DNA of 64,000 nucleotides from Tritrichomonas musculus (GCA_039105265.1 JAPFFF010000043.1:62001-126000), one strand, 5' to 3'; positions 1 through 9,965 are shown, counted from the first letter of the stretch. The notes: generated by a model not told the origin, from the letters alone. Numbers and translations are program-made.

Positions 1-50
1 TCAACGCTAAGCAGTTAGTGGTGTTCAAAGACGACGTGAACTCCTATTGA
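1..50 (+). CDS. 3' end of a Polinton gene (partial)
   Basis: The first 50 bases keep one frame open to a TGA at 48-50, ending in the residues QLVVFKDDVNSY. It is the tail of a plus-strand gene whose body lies left of the window. Too short to assign. In Polintons a capsid, ATPase or integrase gene could lie here, but nothing visible chooses among them. Confidence 0.5.
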   Translation, partial: NAKQLVVFKDDVNSY

Positions 51-145
51 TTTGCTATGCAAATCTCTGACGAAGTCAAATCCGCTAGACGGACTATCCC
101 TTTGGGTATTGATCAGCGGTTTCATCTCATTTTTCTGCCCCAGAA

Positions 146-667
146 ATGATTAAGAAGAGGAACCTCAACACTGGAGTCAATGCGAACGTATCCCTTGAAC
201 CGACATCGGCATCACAGTCGAATAACAACATCAATAACAACATCTTCATCAACAAGCGCGACGACGGGAAGGAAGACATCGTTATCACCCGTGAACTACC
301 GATCGCGTCAGAAGAACCCGTTGTCAACACCGACGTCCGATCACTCATTCTCGAGACCTACGCGAAGATACTACTCGATCAAGACAAAGCCCTCATCAGT
401 AACCTCGTCAGCAAACGTACCATCATCGTACCTATCCAAGACCTCGCCTCAATCATCAAATCGGTTACAGGCGGCAACGTCGAGATCTACACTGATGACA
501 ACCCTGGATGTTGCGTCGCTAAGGTATCACCGATACAGAAGGTCGATGCCATTAAGATCGTAACTGAGTCCGGAGAGATAGTCACCGACTTCAAACAAGT
601 CTACAACAAAGAGTTCAACGACCTCGTCAATGTATATCACTTATGTCTGAAGTACGTCGTCGTATGA
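146..667 (+). CDS. Polinton protein of unknown function, 173 aa
   Basis: Unrecognised 173-aa protein. The N-terminal 50 residues are low-complexity and Asn-rich (NNNINNN), probably disordered. The remainder looks like a compact alpha/beta domain with two short hydrophobic strands (around residues 90-115) and a region rich in Val/Ile near the C-terminus. No signal peptide or membrane segment. The ATG at 146 follows a T-tract (TCATTTTTCTGCCCC) about 10 bases upstream, the same kind of boundary motif seen around other genes of the element. It converges on the giant minus-strand gene, with only 39 bases between the two stop codons. A structural or virion-associated role is possible but only inferred from context. 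Confidence 0.7.
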   Translation: MIKKRNLNTGVNANVSLEPTSASQSNNNINNNIFINKRDDGKEDIVITRELPIASEEPVVNTDVRSLILETYAKILLDQDKALISNLVSKRTIIVPIQDLASIIKSVTGGNVEIYTDDNPGCCVAKVSPIQKVDAIKIVTESGEIVTDFKQVYNKEFNDLVNVYHLCLKYVVV

Positions 668-706
668 GCTATGGCGTCTAAAAATAGTGTATCGTCATTT
701 TTGGGC

Positions 707-3700
707 TCAGGTCAATGAGTGTATCTCGTTCTTGGCATTATCTTCAGCTAAGATACCATTTGATGTAAAGAATGCCGAGTTAACCAATATGTAATTAACT
801 GTCGCATTGATCACGAAATTGCTACTACTACTTAACGGAAATTCAATATTGTTCAACCAGATCGAAGTTGGTTCACATTGATATTCAAACTTAGGCGTAT
901 TATTAACGTTGAATGATATACCGATTTTGATCTCTTTTTCGCTGGCAACGTTGTCTCTGGTTTCGCGATACGTTAAATAGAGTGTTCCATCATATTCGTT
1001 AAGTTGGTTCTCGAATTGATAATGAATGGTATTACTATTCGTTACATTGAATGTGTACTTGATTCGTGTCAAGTTATTCGTTAATGCAACCAACTTTGAC
1101 TCCAACGAATCCAACTTCGATTTCAACGTATCGTACTCACTCTTCAGGACATATCCATCGAGATCGCCCATAGTAGCATAATCATCAGGCATCTCACTCT
1201 TCAACATGAGTGAATCGGATGGTATATATGCATGAGTGAGCGTCAATGAACATTCCCGCATACCATTGTTCGAGTAATGTCTAGCATATACGTAGCCAGT
1301 GTTTATATTGTACTGAAGACGAACCCCATTGAAATTACCATTCAGATAGTAATTCTTCGTGATACCCTGATCAGATGATGTCTTCCAGATGATGTCGAAC
1401 TTAACCGTTTCATTCGTTTCAGCATCGATGTATCTACCAATGAAGTGAATACCATTTGGATTACCAGTCGTTGGAGTTACCTTCGCGTATTCGTATCCAG
1501 AACCAGTAGTCAACGATTCGACTGTCATCTCCGAGTAAACCAATATGTTGTCTAGCTTCCGGTACGAACCTAATGAGATATCATTATTTGGTAGCTCACT
1601 CTTCAGCATGTAGTCATCTAGGGTAGCCGCCTTAACATAGTCCGTTGGTATCTCATCTTTACGTGCATATCCATCGAGATCGCCCAGCGTAGCATAATCA
1701 TCTGGCATATCTGTCTTCAGGGCATAGTCACCCAACGATGTCTTCAACGCGAACTTGTTATCACAGTCCATCTTGTCGTAGTACCCAGCTTCGACTTGAT
1801 CCATTGACATGTAATTGTCTTCGAGATACTGCTGGAGATCATTCACCATGGTCTTCGTCGCTACCTTATCCAACGCCGTGTTAACCTCGTCGACAGTCGG
1901 GAACTCATTCAACGTGGTTGTCAGTGATCTATCATTCTGTTCGAGTTGATCGTGTAGGGAATCTATCTTCTTCTGTATCGCGTCAACATCACACCTATAC
2001 GCAATGTCGTTAGTAGTGAAGCTCAAATGTCTGACAGCAGTGTTCTCCTTGATCGTAATACTCATGACTTGAACGTTGAGCGGGTTCCCGATCGTAATTA
2101 CCTTACCATTCATCGATGCTGTCGGGAATGTGTCCGTGCCAGTATACTGAGAGATAGCACCGTTGACGATCTTGATAGCAACCACGTTCTCTTCGTAATC
2201 GACGTCGTTGTATTCGCTTATCTTCCTCACCAGCAGTCTAGCTTTGATCGATCCATCTGTAATCGTGTCTTCAGCAATGAGTTGAATTGGATCTATCTTC
2301 CCGACAACATCGATGACGTCATCGCGAACCAACTCACTCTCATGGATAGTATCTTCAACCGCAGTCGCTAGTGTCTTGATCATCGGCTTCATCGTGTGGC
2401 GGAATCGTTTGCAGACATCCATCGTCGACGTCAGTGTCATAGCCACCTTAGATGGATCATCTAGTTCATCCGTGAACGACATCTCGGTTATAGGTACGTA
2501 CTCAGCATCACACCATTCGACGATCTTGTTGAGTCTATCCGCGTTCGACATCTCCGTAGCAGCTGCCCTTCCAACCGGCATGGACATCATGTCCCCGAAG
2601 AACACGTCAGCACCTATGTCCGGCAACTCATCAGTAAGGGCTCCAGCCATGTCTTCAACTACGTCAGCTCCGACGTCGGTAACCTTCGTAACCGTATTCA
2701 CCAACTCTCTAGCCACTCCTTTCGACGCGAATGACAGGGCCTTTCCAGCGACACCTATCCCAGTTGCACCCAACACGCATCCCGCAACACCTAGTGCGAT
2801 ACCGACATTCGCTTTCATATCGATCTTATCGACCTCTTTCTCGAGGTACTTCGTCTTGGCTTGCTGATCAACCATCTCCGAACTGAGGGCATCGACCTTG
2901 CTCTTCACCTCCTTGACATCGTAGGTGACTACATCAACGTTGTTCGTTACTAGGTTCAAATCGGATCTCATGGTAGTGATGTTGTCAGCGGTGATGATCT
3001 TCGAGGACGTAATGTTAAAGTCCGTGTACAGGGTCGTAGCTGCGTTCGGATTTGGGGATACCTCGTAGAACTGTTGCTTGATGATGTACTCAAATGCGTT
3101 CGTCGATGGGTCCCAGTTGACTTCATCTATCGGATCGGTATAGTCGTGACGGAGATAGAGAGTGATATCTCTGCCGGAGTCATTCTTCGATCGCATACTC
3201 CATGCATAACCAACCCTATCGACTGTATCCAAAGCACCCTTCAGATCGAGGTACCTTGACTGATGTACTTCATCCCCATCGATCGTGAATGATAACCTGT
3301 TAACGAGTTCTTGTCCAGGCAACGTCAGGTCGAGGTATAACTGTTCAACGTCCCCTATCTTGAGCGAGTCGCCCCCAATCGTACATGACACTGAGGCTAG
3401 ATCGTAACCGTCCATCTTGACTGAAGAATCAGCTGTTGAGAACCCGATGCTCAGGCCGTAATCAGAACCCTTGACGACAGACCCGTCTTTGAACTTGATG
3501 TACGGCTCGTAAACGCCACCCTCGTCACGCATGCATGAATGTAGTAGCGAGTATGCAAGACCCTTTGAGTTATCCGGAATGGCTCTACTGTTGAGGGTAT
3601 CTCTCTTCACGGCTATGATGCAACCTCTTGAACCGTAGTTATCCGGCTTTGGATCTCGTTTCTGGCACCTGCTGATGATCTTGCTTTGGAACCGACCTTG

Positions 3701-6700
3701 AATGTCATCCCCAATCCACTTGCTACCGTCCCACGTCAACGACCATCTATTACCGAAACAGTACTCAGTGAACTTGAATGTCAGGTTAGTTGGGAGGTCA
3801 TACGTTTCGGGGATCTTGTAGACCATCTTGTAACACTCGCATTCATACTCCAGATCTGAGTCGTTGTACTTCACGTGTTCATCGTAACCGATCATCGTTG
3901 GACGATAGAAGTAGTAGACATCCGATTTCTGGAGCCTCAACGCGTTCTCAGCGTCGATGATATCGCATTTGATCACCGGTTTCCGTGCCACCAAGGCGTC
4001 ATCGTTGAGTAAGTTGTGGATGGTTATATCGCCTCTGAGATACCATGAGTACGGCTCGATGTTGAGGTCTTTGTCGAACATGATCTCTGGGTCATCTCGT
4101 TTCGAGTACGACTCGTGAGTGAGCTCTGGACAGATGAACTTACCGTTGGAGTACGAGATGATGAAGTCGTTTAGGATGTTCCCTTGCCAGTCCATGATCA
4201 ACAGACTTCGTAGATGGACCTTGAAGACGGAGGTGGTCTCGGATAGCTTGCTCCTCAGTGCACTCGGTAATGAGATCTTCATGATGATGACTGGGTCTAG
4301 AACACTATCCGTTGAAGCTGGCTCGTAAGTGGTGATGTCGTTATGTTTGACATAGTAGCTTGGGTATCCGGGTACAGTATCGAATTCACTATCTCCACTG
4401 TCCCCAGGTTGAGTGGATTCCATTTCCTGGATCTTGTACGACAACAACGCTAAGGGACCTTTAACCGTATCTCGAAACGTCTTGCAAACACTGATGCATG
4501 AGTTCAGGGAGATTGCTTCGTTAGATTCGTCTGGAATTGATATGTCAGGGTCAGTGCTCGAGCACCAATCGATAAGGGGTTGTAGACTGATATTTGACTC
4601 ACCCTTGACTGTGTATCCACTAGCCTTACGTATCGTTCGGGGTATATACAACACGGCGTCGACGATTGGGACAAGTATCCGGGAACCTCTACACACGACG
4701 TAACGGTCTGTCAGTGACGGATGATCCAGTAACCACTCCACATCCATGCCGATCTCTTCTAACCTGTTGTTGATGTTCGAGATGAATCCGCGTAGGGTTG
4801 ATCGTTGATCGTGATCCCTCATCCACTGGATATCGTGATCGGTGAGCGTGAGTTGGTTATCCGGGTTGGAGATCGTGATTTGATTATCGTTGATGGTTAC
4901 TTGGTTGAGGTTTCTTCGATCGATGATGCCGATGACGTTGTTACTGTAAAGTACCTCGGTGTGGTCTTCGCGGTCATTGAACCTTAATGCGGGATTCTCG
5001 TTGGTGAGTCTATGTCGTTGATACCAATCCATCTGTTCGAGATCGCCGAGCGTGATAGTGGTTCCGGGAATGACAACATCAGCGTCAGTAGTTGGAGTGA
5101 GTTCGTGATTGACGACTACTACGTTGTATTCATTAGCGATGAGCTCTCGAGTGTTGTCTTCGACGTGAATGCCGTCTGAATTGACGTTAACGGAAGAATC
5201 ATGACTGTGAATCGATATCCCATCACTCCCGACGGATGTGGTAGTGAGCATGGTTACATCAATGATCGCAACGGTTCTACCATTCGAGTCTCTCACTTCA
5301 GTCCAATCGACACCGGTATCTGTATCACTGTTCCTGACGAAACGGAGTTGATCATGAGTGTTCTCGAATAGGATACGATCGAGAGGTAGCATACGCTCTA
5401 TCTCCAGTGCTGTACGTCCGTCAAAGCTCCATGTTGAGGTGGTATCAATGTGGCGTCTGTTAGTGAATCTTGCGTGCTCGGGTGTTGTGATTGATTGCAT
5501 ATGATCGCGTCTTCTGATGTAAACCACTTCGCCGGTTGCTACACTAGTGATGAGAATGAGGTCGTTTCCGATCTGTTGAACGTGGAAGTCAACTCCATCC
5601 ATCGCGAGCAGCTCTTCTTCAGTGTAGTCCGATAGTGATTCGAGTGTGTGATCTCCGAAGGCATGGGTAGTGGTCTCATGAGTCAGTCTAGTAACAGGAC
5701 TCTCGAAATCGTCCAGTTCGCTCAGCGAATCGGCGTTCTCGACTGTGTGATCAACAATGGTGTTATCTCGATGTTCTCTCCATCTACGGCGTAATTCACG
5801 AACGGAGTCGGTGATGGTATGTATCGATTGGATTATGGTGCGAACGCCTTCAACCATTTCCGGTACTCGATCGAGGGTCAACCCGCCAGCGATGATGGTC
5901 GTGGTTGCATTACCTATCTGGGTCAACGAATTCAATGCGTTGAGTACTAAATCTGTGGCGGTCAATGAAGCTGTCGCAGCAGGGATCTCCGTCTGTGTTG
6001 GGATGAATCGTTTGAGTACCTGACCAGTAGCACTCGTGTCCATGTCGAGGAGGAACTTGCCACTAATAGGTGGTTTGCCGCCAGGATAATCATCATCGGG
6101 GCCACCCATACCTGGGAACGTGAAGTCTTCGGTTCGATACGTGTTGATGTTCATGTTCTCCCCAGTGATGGATAGAGTCGAGAGGGCTTTGACCATACTA
6201 ACAGCTCCGGTGAGTATGTTTAGGATATCACCAGCGATCGCCAAGCCTTTACGAATGGAATCAGTGTATTCGTTATACGCGGCTTGTAACCGAAGTTGCT
6301 CTTGAATCCCATTGATGATGGCTCTCAACGTTGAGTAATCATAAGCGAGTACGTCAACGATACCACCGACGACGTTCAGATCTCGACGCATGGTCATGAT
6401 GTTATCGGCCCAGATGATCTTCGATGAGTAGATGTTGTTATCAGTGGTGATGGTAGTACAGTTTCGTGGATCGGGTTTGACCTCATAGAACTGTTGGACG
6501 ATCATGACGTCGAATGGGTTGTACGTCTCATTGGCGTTCTCAGGCTTCTGCTCGAAGTACTCCTTCTCGATGTAGATGTGGATGTTCTTCTGGGTCGATG
6601 ATTCCGGAATGGACTTGTTTGAATGCTTGACCTCACGGATGTAGTTGAATGACTCGATGACGGGGTTGTCGTTCCAGGTGTGAAGGTAATGGAGGTTGAT

Positions 6701-7453
6701 AGGGCTGATCGGATGTAGATCCCACCTCAACGATGTTACATGTCCGTTGATGTTGATATCGGCTAGTACGTAGAGGAGGTCCTTGGAGGACACATCGTCA
6801 CTAACTTTGACCGCAAACTGTTGAACGTCGAGGCCGTCGTACTGTGGTGCTGAATCCAACTTAATGTCGGTGAGTTCGATGACGGCGCCATCTTTATACA
6901 CCACCCTCCAATTGGTTACGTAGTCGGATAGAGCAGTGGCGTAGTTCTTAGGAAGGTCATCACCGACAATACACCTAAGCCACTTCGCGATGTAATCGCT
7001 GTGAGGGACGACTATAGCAGGACTTCCGTTGTTGTTGGTCTTAGACGATAGCTTCGCGATTGAGCGATTCACGACGTTGTTCCCGGTCCATGATGTTCCA
7101 TCCCAGGTGAGAGCCCAGGTGTGTCCGAAAAGGTAGTCTCTGAACTCGAACTCCAACTGTAATGGGATGTCGTAATCGGGATCGATGACCCAAATCATTT
7201 CGTAGTACCTCTCTGACTGAGTGATTGACGATGGCTTGTAGAGGTAAAGCTGGTCGGATTCTTTGAGCTCGAAGTACGTTTCGGGTTTATTGTTCTGGAC
7301 TATGTCGTCGATCTCTTTCTTAGTGTAGACACAGTTGATGCGAACGTTATCGGGACTGTAGTCTCGGGTGATTCGTAGTTCATCGTCAATGACACCGATT
7401 TCGTACCCACGATCCTTCAGGGCCAACGCTTGCACGGCTAATGGGGCAATCAT
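707..7453 (-). CDS. Giant repeat-built structural-type protein, 2248 aa
   Basis: A single uninterrupted 6.7-kb frame, by far the largest in the element. It contains a long internal duplication: residues about 84-126 (FGHTWALTWDGTSWTG) match about 1208-1251 (FGNRWSLTWDGSKWIG), and about 345-375 (SSKIIWADNIMTMRRDLN) match about 1485-1515 (SSKIITADNITTMRSDLN). Each copy is followed by a Gly/Ala-rich hydrophobic stretch. The last 450 residues carry short repeats of the type DDYATLGDLDGY and LKSELP, separated by heptad-like segments, which resemble the stalk repeats of viral or phage fibres. No enzymatic motif is visible. The likely role is a virion surface or fibre protein of the Polinton, or a secreted adhesive protein; this is inference from architecture. 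The start at 7453 overlaps the divergent neighbour only if that neighbour uses its upstream ATG. Confidence 0.85.
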   Translation of the reverse strand: MIAPLAVQALALKDRGYEIGVIDDELRITRDYSPDNVRINCVYTKKEIDDIVQNNKPETYFELKESDQLYLYKPSSITQSERYYEMIWVIDPDYDIPLQLEFEFRDYLFGHTWALTWDGTSWTGNNVVNRSIAKLSSKTNNNGSPAIVVPHSDYIAKWLRCIVGDDLPKNYATALSDYVTNWRVVYKDGAVIELTDIKLDSAPQYDGLDVQQFAVKVSDDVSSKDLLYVLADININGHVTSLRWDLHPISPINLHYLHTWNDNPVIESFNYIREVKHSNKSIPESSTQKNIHIYIEKEYFEQKPENANETYNPFDVMIVQQFYEVKPDPRNCTTITTDNNIYSSKIIWADNIMTMRRDLNVVGGIVDVLAYDYSTLRAIINGIQEQLRLQAAYNEYTDSIRKGLAIAGDILNILTGAVSMVKALSTLSITGENMNINTYRTEDFTFPGMGGPDDDYPGGKPPISGKFLLDMDTSATGQVLKRFIPTQTEIPAATASLTATDLVLNALNSLTQIGNATTTIIAGGLTLDRVPEMVEGVRTIIQSIHTITDSVRELRRRWREHRDNTIVDHTVENADSLSELDDFESPVTRLTHETTTHAFGDHTLESLSDYTEEELLAMDGVDFHVQQIGNDLILITSVATGEVVYIRRRDHMQSITTPEHARFTNRRHIDTTSTWSFDGRTALEIERMLPLDRILFENTHDQLRFVRNSDTDTGVDWTEVRDSNGRTVAIIDVTMLTTTSVGSDGISIHSHDSSVNVNSDGIHVEDNTRELIANEYNVVVVNHELTPTTDADVVIPGTTITLGDLEQMDWYQRHRLTNENPALRFNDREDHTEVLYSNNVIGIIDRRNLNQVTINDNQITISNPDNQLTLTDHDIQWMRDHDQRSTLRGFISNINNRLEEIGMDVEWLLDHPSLTDRYVVCRGSRILVPIVDAVLYIPRTIRKASGYTVKGESNISLQPLIDWCSSTDPDISIPDESNEAISLNSCISVCKTFRDTVKGPLALLSYKIQEMESTQPGDSGDSEFDTVPGYPSYYVKHNDITTYEPASTDSVLDPVIIMKISLPSALRSKLSETTSVFKVHLRSLLIMDWQGNILNDFIISYSNGKFICPELTHESYSKRDDPEIMFDKDLNIEPYSWYLRGDITIHNLLNDDALVARKPVIKCDIIDAENALRLQKSDVYYFYRPTMIGYDEHVKYNDSDLEYECECYKMVYKIPETYDLPTNLTFKFTEYCFGNRWSLTWDGSKWIGDDIQGRFQSKIISRCQKRDPKPDNYGSRGCIIAVKRDTLNSRAIPDNSKGLAYSLLHSCMRDEGGVYEPYIKFKDGSVVKGSDYGLSIGFSTADSSVKMDGYDLASVSCTIGGDSLKIGDVEQLYLDLTLPGQELVNRLSFTIDGDEVHQSRYLDLKGALDTVDRVGYAWSMRSKNDSGRDITLYLRHDYTDPIDEVNWDPSTNAFEYIIKQQFYEVSPNPNAATTLYTDFNITSSKIITADNITTMRSDLNLVTNNVDVVTYDVKEVKSKVDALSSEMVDQQAKTKYLEKEVDKIDMKANVGIALGVAGCVLGATGIGVAGKALSFASKGVARELVNTVTKVTDVGADVVEDMAGALTDELPDIGADVFFGDMMSMPVGRAAATEMSNADRLNKIVEWCDAEYVPITEMSFTDELDDPSKVAMTLTSTMDVCKRFRHTMKPMIKTLATAVEDTIHESELVRDDVIDVVGKIDPIQLIAEDTITDGSIKARLLVRKISEYNDVDYEENVVAIKIVNGAISQYTGTDTFPTASMNGKVITIGNPLNVQVMSITIKENTAVRHLSFTTNDIAYRCDVDAIQKKIDSLHDQLEQNDRSLTTTLNEFPTVDEVNTALDKVATKTMVNDLQQYLEDNYMSMDQVEAGYYDKMDCDNKFALKTSLGDYALKTDMPDDYATLGDLDGYARKDEIPTDYVKAATLDDYMLKSELPNNDISLGSYRKLDNILVYSEMTVESLTTGSGYEYAKVTPTTGNPNGIHFIGRYIDAETNETVKFDIIWKTSSDQGITKNYYLNGNFNGVRLQYNINTGYVYARHYSNNGMRECSLTLTHAYIPSDSLMLKSEMPDDYATMGDLDGYVLKSEYDTLKSKLDSLESKLVALTNNLTRIKYTFNVTNSNTIHYQFENQLNEYDGTLYLTYRETRDNVASEKEIKIGISFNVNNTPKFEYQCEPTSIWLNNIEFPLSSSSNFVINATVNYILVNSAFFTSNGILAEDNAKNEIHSLT

Positions 7454-7470
7454 CTTTTAATCGCCGTAAA

Positions 7471-8160
7471 ATGATTTTATCCCTGCAGAGCACTGGTCCG
7501 GACTACAATCATTTACGAGCTAACGTTCAGATACCGTGGAACTGCGAGTACGTTGAGTACTATGTCGAGTCGATTAACGTTAGAGACATCTGTGTCGTGA
7601 CCGACGAAGACTATATCGAATACTATTACGAAGACCCTCATGGATTTGCCCACGACACGTATAGATATCAATTCAAGGACTCTTATCACGTAAAGTCAGA
7701 TAAACTACTACCAAAGATATTCGAACATGTCGATCCGTTATTAGGTCAGGTCATGACGGTCGCTGTCGACTCGACCTTTAGACTACAGCTGCAAATGAAC
7801 CTGAACGTGCATTTCGAGAAAATAACTCGTTTAGCTGGGTTGGTTACTGGGTTGCAGCACGAAGGCTGTATTGTATTCTATGACGCGGGAGATACCATCA
7901 CGTTCGAGAGACCCGTGAAATCCTTGTACGACAAACTCTACCTGGTTTCGAAGCAAGGTCAGTCAATTCAGTCCAGCGTCGACGGTAAAGAATACACTCC
8001 ATCGATCATAGCCAGCATCGATTATCCGATAAGGGAGGGGACACCCATCTTATACAACTTCGAGATGTACGGTAAGCCGATCAAGAACATCATGAACACT
8101 GATTCGTTCAAGCAAATCGAGTTGGAGCTCGTTGACTTCCAGTATCAACCGGTTTGCTGA
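7471..8160 (+). CDS. Possible penton-type minor capsid protein, about 229 aa
   Basis: Plus-strand protein of 229 aa from the ATG at 7471 (MILSLQSTGPDYNH). An in-frame ATG at 7441 would give 239 aa but would overlap the start of the divergent 2,248-aa gene. The sequence is rich in aromatic residues and beta-forming stretches (WNCEYVEYYVESINVRD near the N-terminus), with no signal peptide, membrane span or catalytic motif. Polintons encode a single-jelly-roll penton protein of about this size, and an all-beta composition is compatible with it, so I suggest that role tentatively. The position, divergent from the giant structural-type gene, fits a virion gene pair sharing a short promoter region. 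Confidence 0.6.
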   Translation: MILSLQSTGPDYNHLRANVQIPWNCEYVEYYVESINVRDICVVTDEDYIEYYYEDPHGFAHDTYRYQFKDSYHVKSDKLLPKIFEHVDPLLGQVMTVAVDSTFRLQLQMNLNVHFEKITRLAGLVTGLQHEGCIVFYDAGDTITFERPVKSLYDKLYLVSKQGQSIQSSVDGKEYTPSIIASIDYPIREGTPILYNFEMYGKPIKNIMNTDSFKQIELELVDFQYQPVC

Positions 8161-8228
8161 TGAGTCCCATGTTCGTTACCATCAAGGTCAACCCGGCTGA
8201 TACCCCAAAAATGAAACTACATTAGGGC

Positions 8229-8471
8229 TTACTCGTTGACGTTGTTTTTGGCATCGAGTTCTGCTTTGAGGGCTCTGAGTTCGAGCAACTCTTTCTTCTT
8301 ACGCTCACGGTAGGCTTTCTGTTGAGCACGTCTGGCGAGGATACGTTCTTCATCGGTGGCATACTTGCGCTTACGTCCACGGTTGGATTTAGGGGCTGGG
8401 GCGGTGATCTCGTTAAGGAGGTCGGTTGAGGAGGCTGGTTTGATGACGTCTGTCTCGGTGGTGATACTCAT
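8229..8471 (-). CDS. Small bZIP-like basic protein, 80 aa
   Basis: An 80-residue protein with a strongly basic core: GRKRKYATDEERILARRAQQ followed directly by KAYRERKKKELLELRALKAE. The second half resembles the basic region of Yap1-type bZIP factors (R-A-x-x-x-A-x-R-E-R-K) and runs into a short leucine heptad series (L, L, L). The GRKRK stretch can act as a nuclear localisation or AT-hook-like signal. A role in DNA binding, either as a regulator of the element's genes or in genome packaging, is inferred. The zipper is shorter than in cellular bZIP proteins, so dimerisation is uncertain. The upstream region (8472-8650) contains an inverted copy of the element's 129-bp repeat core. Confidence 0.7.
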   Translation of the reverse strand: MSITTETDVIKPASSTDLLNEITAPAPKSNRGRKRKYATDEERILARRAQQKAYRERKKKELLELRALKAELDAKNNVNE

Positions 8472-8569
8472 TTAATGTGAAAGAAAAATATTGGTACTGA
8501 TGATGAGTGTTGGCGTTTGAAGTCTTGGTGGAGATGCTCATCAATGAGACAAATCATGGTCGAATCGGC

Positions 8570-8636
8570 CTCAAAGGTTAGTGGGTTCGATTTACCCCGA
8601 AACGACCCCCTCTACGTAACCACCTCGATTTTGGCC
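8570..8636. repeat. Single inverted copy of the Polinton repeat core
   Basis: About 65 bp reading GGTTAGTGGGTTCGATTTAC and on through CCCCTCTACGTAACC, nearly identical to the reverse complement of the three tandem units at 9,660-9,965. It lies in the gap upstream of the bZIP-like gene, so the 8,651-9,634 gene is bracketed by inverted copies. Confidence 0.85.
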
Positions 8637-8650
8637 CAAAAAGAACTCAT

Positions 8651-9634
8651 TTAGAGCCGATTCATCCACTTGACGTTGTGAACGTTAGTGACCTTGAACA
8701 GCTTCGTGGACTCGACCTTCTCGATCAGTTCTTCGTATTTGAGGTTGATGTTGAACTCTTGTTTGTACCTGTCTTTGACGACCCTGAGTTGGATTCGATC
8801 TATAGTAGGCCAGTTCTTCGAGAGGAACTCAACGAAATCATACCTCGACTCATCTGGTTTAGCTATCTCTTCTTGGAGTTGTTTCGCATCGGGTCTCATT
8901 CTCCCGATCTCCCTCACAGAGTACTCGTATTTACGGACGGCTGCTTTGCATTTGCTGCACTCGGGATTGGTCTTCGCGTTGTATGCCGTGATGGCTCCAT
9001 TCATCTTGATTACGTTGTCGATGATGTGTTTGATCTCACTCGGTAATGGTATTCGGTACATATCGCTTTGATGGAACTCTTTATCGTAACTGTCTTTGGA
9101 TCTAATATGGAAGATCAACTTGGAGAGCTCATCGATGAATGACTCATACTCAACGTACTCTTTACTGTGATAGAGGTCGGAGATGTTCTTGAAGACGTGG
9201 TCGCATTGTTCGTTCATGACCTTGTGATTGCAGTGGTAACCCAACATCTCGTAGTTGACCTTGCGGATGAACTTCTTGATCTCAGCTGTATCCGATGGTT
9301 CACTAAGGATCTCATCGAACTCAGGTATCGTTGGTTTGGATCTCGAGAATGAGGTTAGTGGAGGAATGGAATTGAATGCATTGACTACGTCTTCAATCCA
9401 CTTGGTGTTCTTCTCAATGGCACACTTCGTATCGAGTGATCTATCGAAGAGTTGTTTCTTGATGAGTGATCTATCGATGTACCAGTTCTTGAGTAGGGCA
9501 CTGTTGGAGTCGCGGTTGTACTTCTCGATGATGGTGTCGGTACTGATCAACATGAGGGATGGGTTGAAGAGGAGCTTTCGTGATTGCTCGTCAGCGAGGC
9601 TAAGTCCGTTGATGCATGTCTCTGCTACAGTCAT
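8651..9634 (-). CDS. Polinton protein of unknown function, 327 aa, with Cys/His pairs
   Basis: Unrecognised 327-aa, mostly helical and charged protein. It has two clusters that could hold a metal: CNHKVMNEQCDH (around residues 133-144) and CSKC (around 224-227). No polymerase, integrase, ATPase or protease motif is visible, nor a signal peptide or membrane span. The start at 9634 is preceded by the T-tract boundary motif (ATTTTTTATCTCC on the minus strand). It lies between two inverted copies of the element's repeat core. A replication or DNA-binding accessory role is possible but unsupported. Confidence 0.7.
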   Translation of the reverse strand: MTVAETCINGLSLADEQSRKLLFNPSLMLISTDTIIEKYNRDSNSALLKNWYIDRSLIKKQLFDRSLDTKCAIEKNTKWIEDVVNAFNSIPPLTSFSRSKPTIPEFDEILSEPSDTAEIKKFIRKVNYEMLGYHCNHKVMNEQCDHVFKNISDLYHSKEYVEYESFIDELSKLIFHIRSKDSYDKEFHQSDMYRIPLPSEIKHIIDNVIKMNGAITAYNAKTNPECSKCKAAVRKYEYSVREIGRMRPDAKQLQEEIAKPDESRYDFVEFLSKNWPTIDRIQLRVVKDRYKQEFNINLKYEELIEKVESTKLFKVTNVHNVKWMNRL

Positions 9635-9659
9635 TTCCTTGGAGATAAAAAATAGGAAA

Positions 9660-9965
9660 GGTTACGTAGAGGGGGTCGTTTCGGGGTAAATCGAACCCAC
9701 TAACCTTTGAGGTCGATTCGGTCAAGATTTGACTCGTTGATGAATGACTCAACGACGATTCATACTCAAAATAGCTCGAAATCGAGGTGGTTACGTAGAG
9801 GGGTCTGTTTCGGGGTAAATCGAACCCACTAACCTTTGAGGCTGATTCGACCGTGATTTGACTCGTTGATGAGTGACTCAATGACGATTCATACTTAAAA
9901 TAGCTCGAAATCGAGGTGGTTACGTAGAGGGGGTCGTTTCGGGGTAAATCGAACCCACTCACCTT
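9660..9965. repeat. Tandem 129-bp repeats of the Polinton (2.4 units)
   Basis: Cores starting at about 9661, 9790 and 9919, each GGTTACGTAGAGGGGGTCGT then CGGGGTAAATCGAACCCACT. The first two are followed by a spacer with the word GACTCGTTGATGA; the third stops after the core. The period of exactly 129 bp (43 codons) leaves a frame open on the minus strand, but that frame has no ATG and I take the array as non-coding. The conserved GGTTCGATTTACC on the minus strand looks like a pol III B box, which may be chance. Confidence 0.85.

Noticed and set aside
8570-9965. B-box-like GGTTCGATTTACC in the Polinton repeats as tRNA genes
   Set aside because: No A box at proper distance and no cloverleaf fold.
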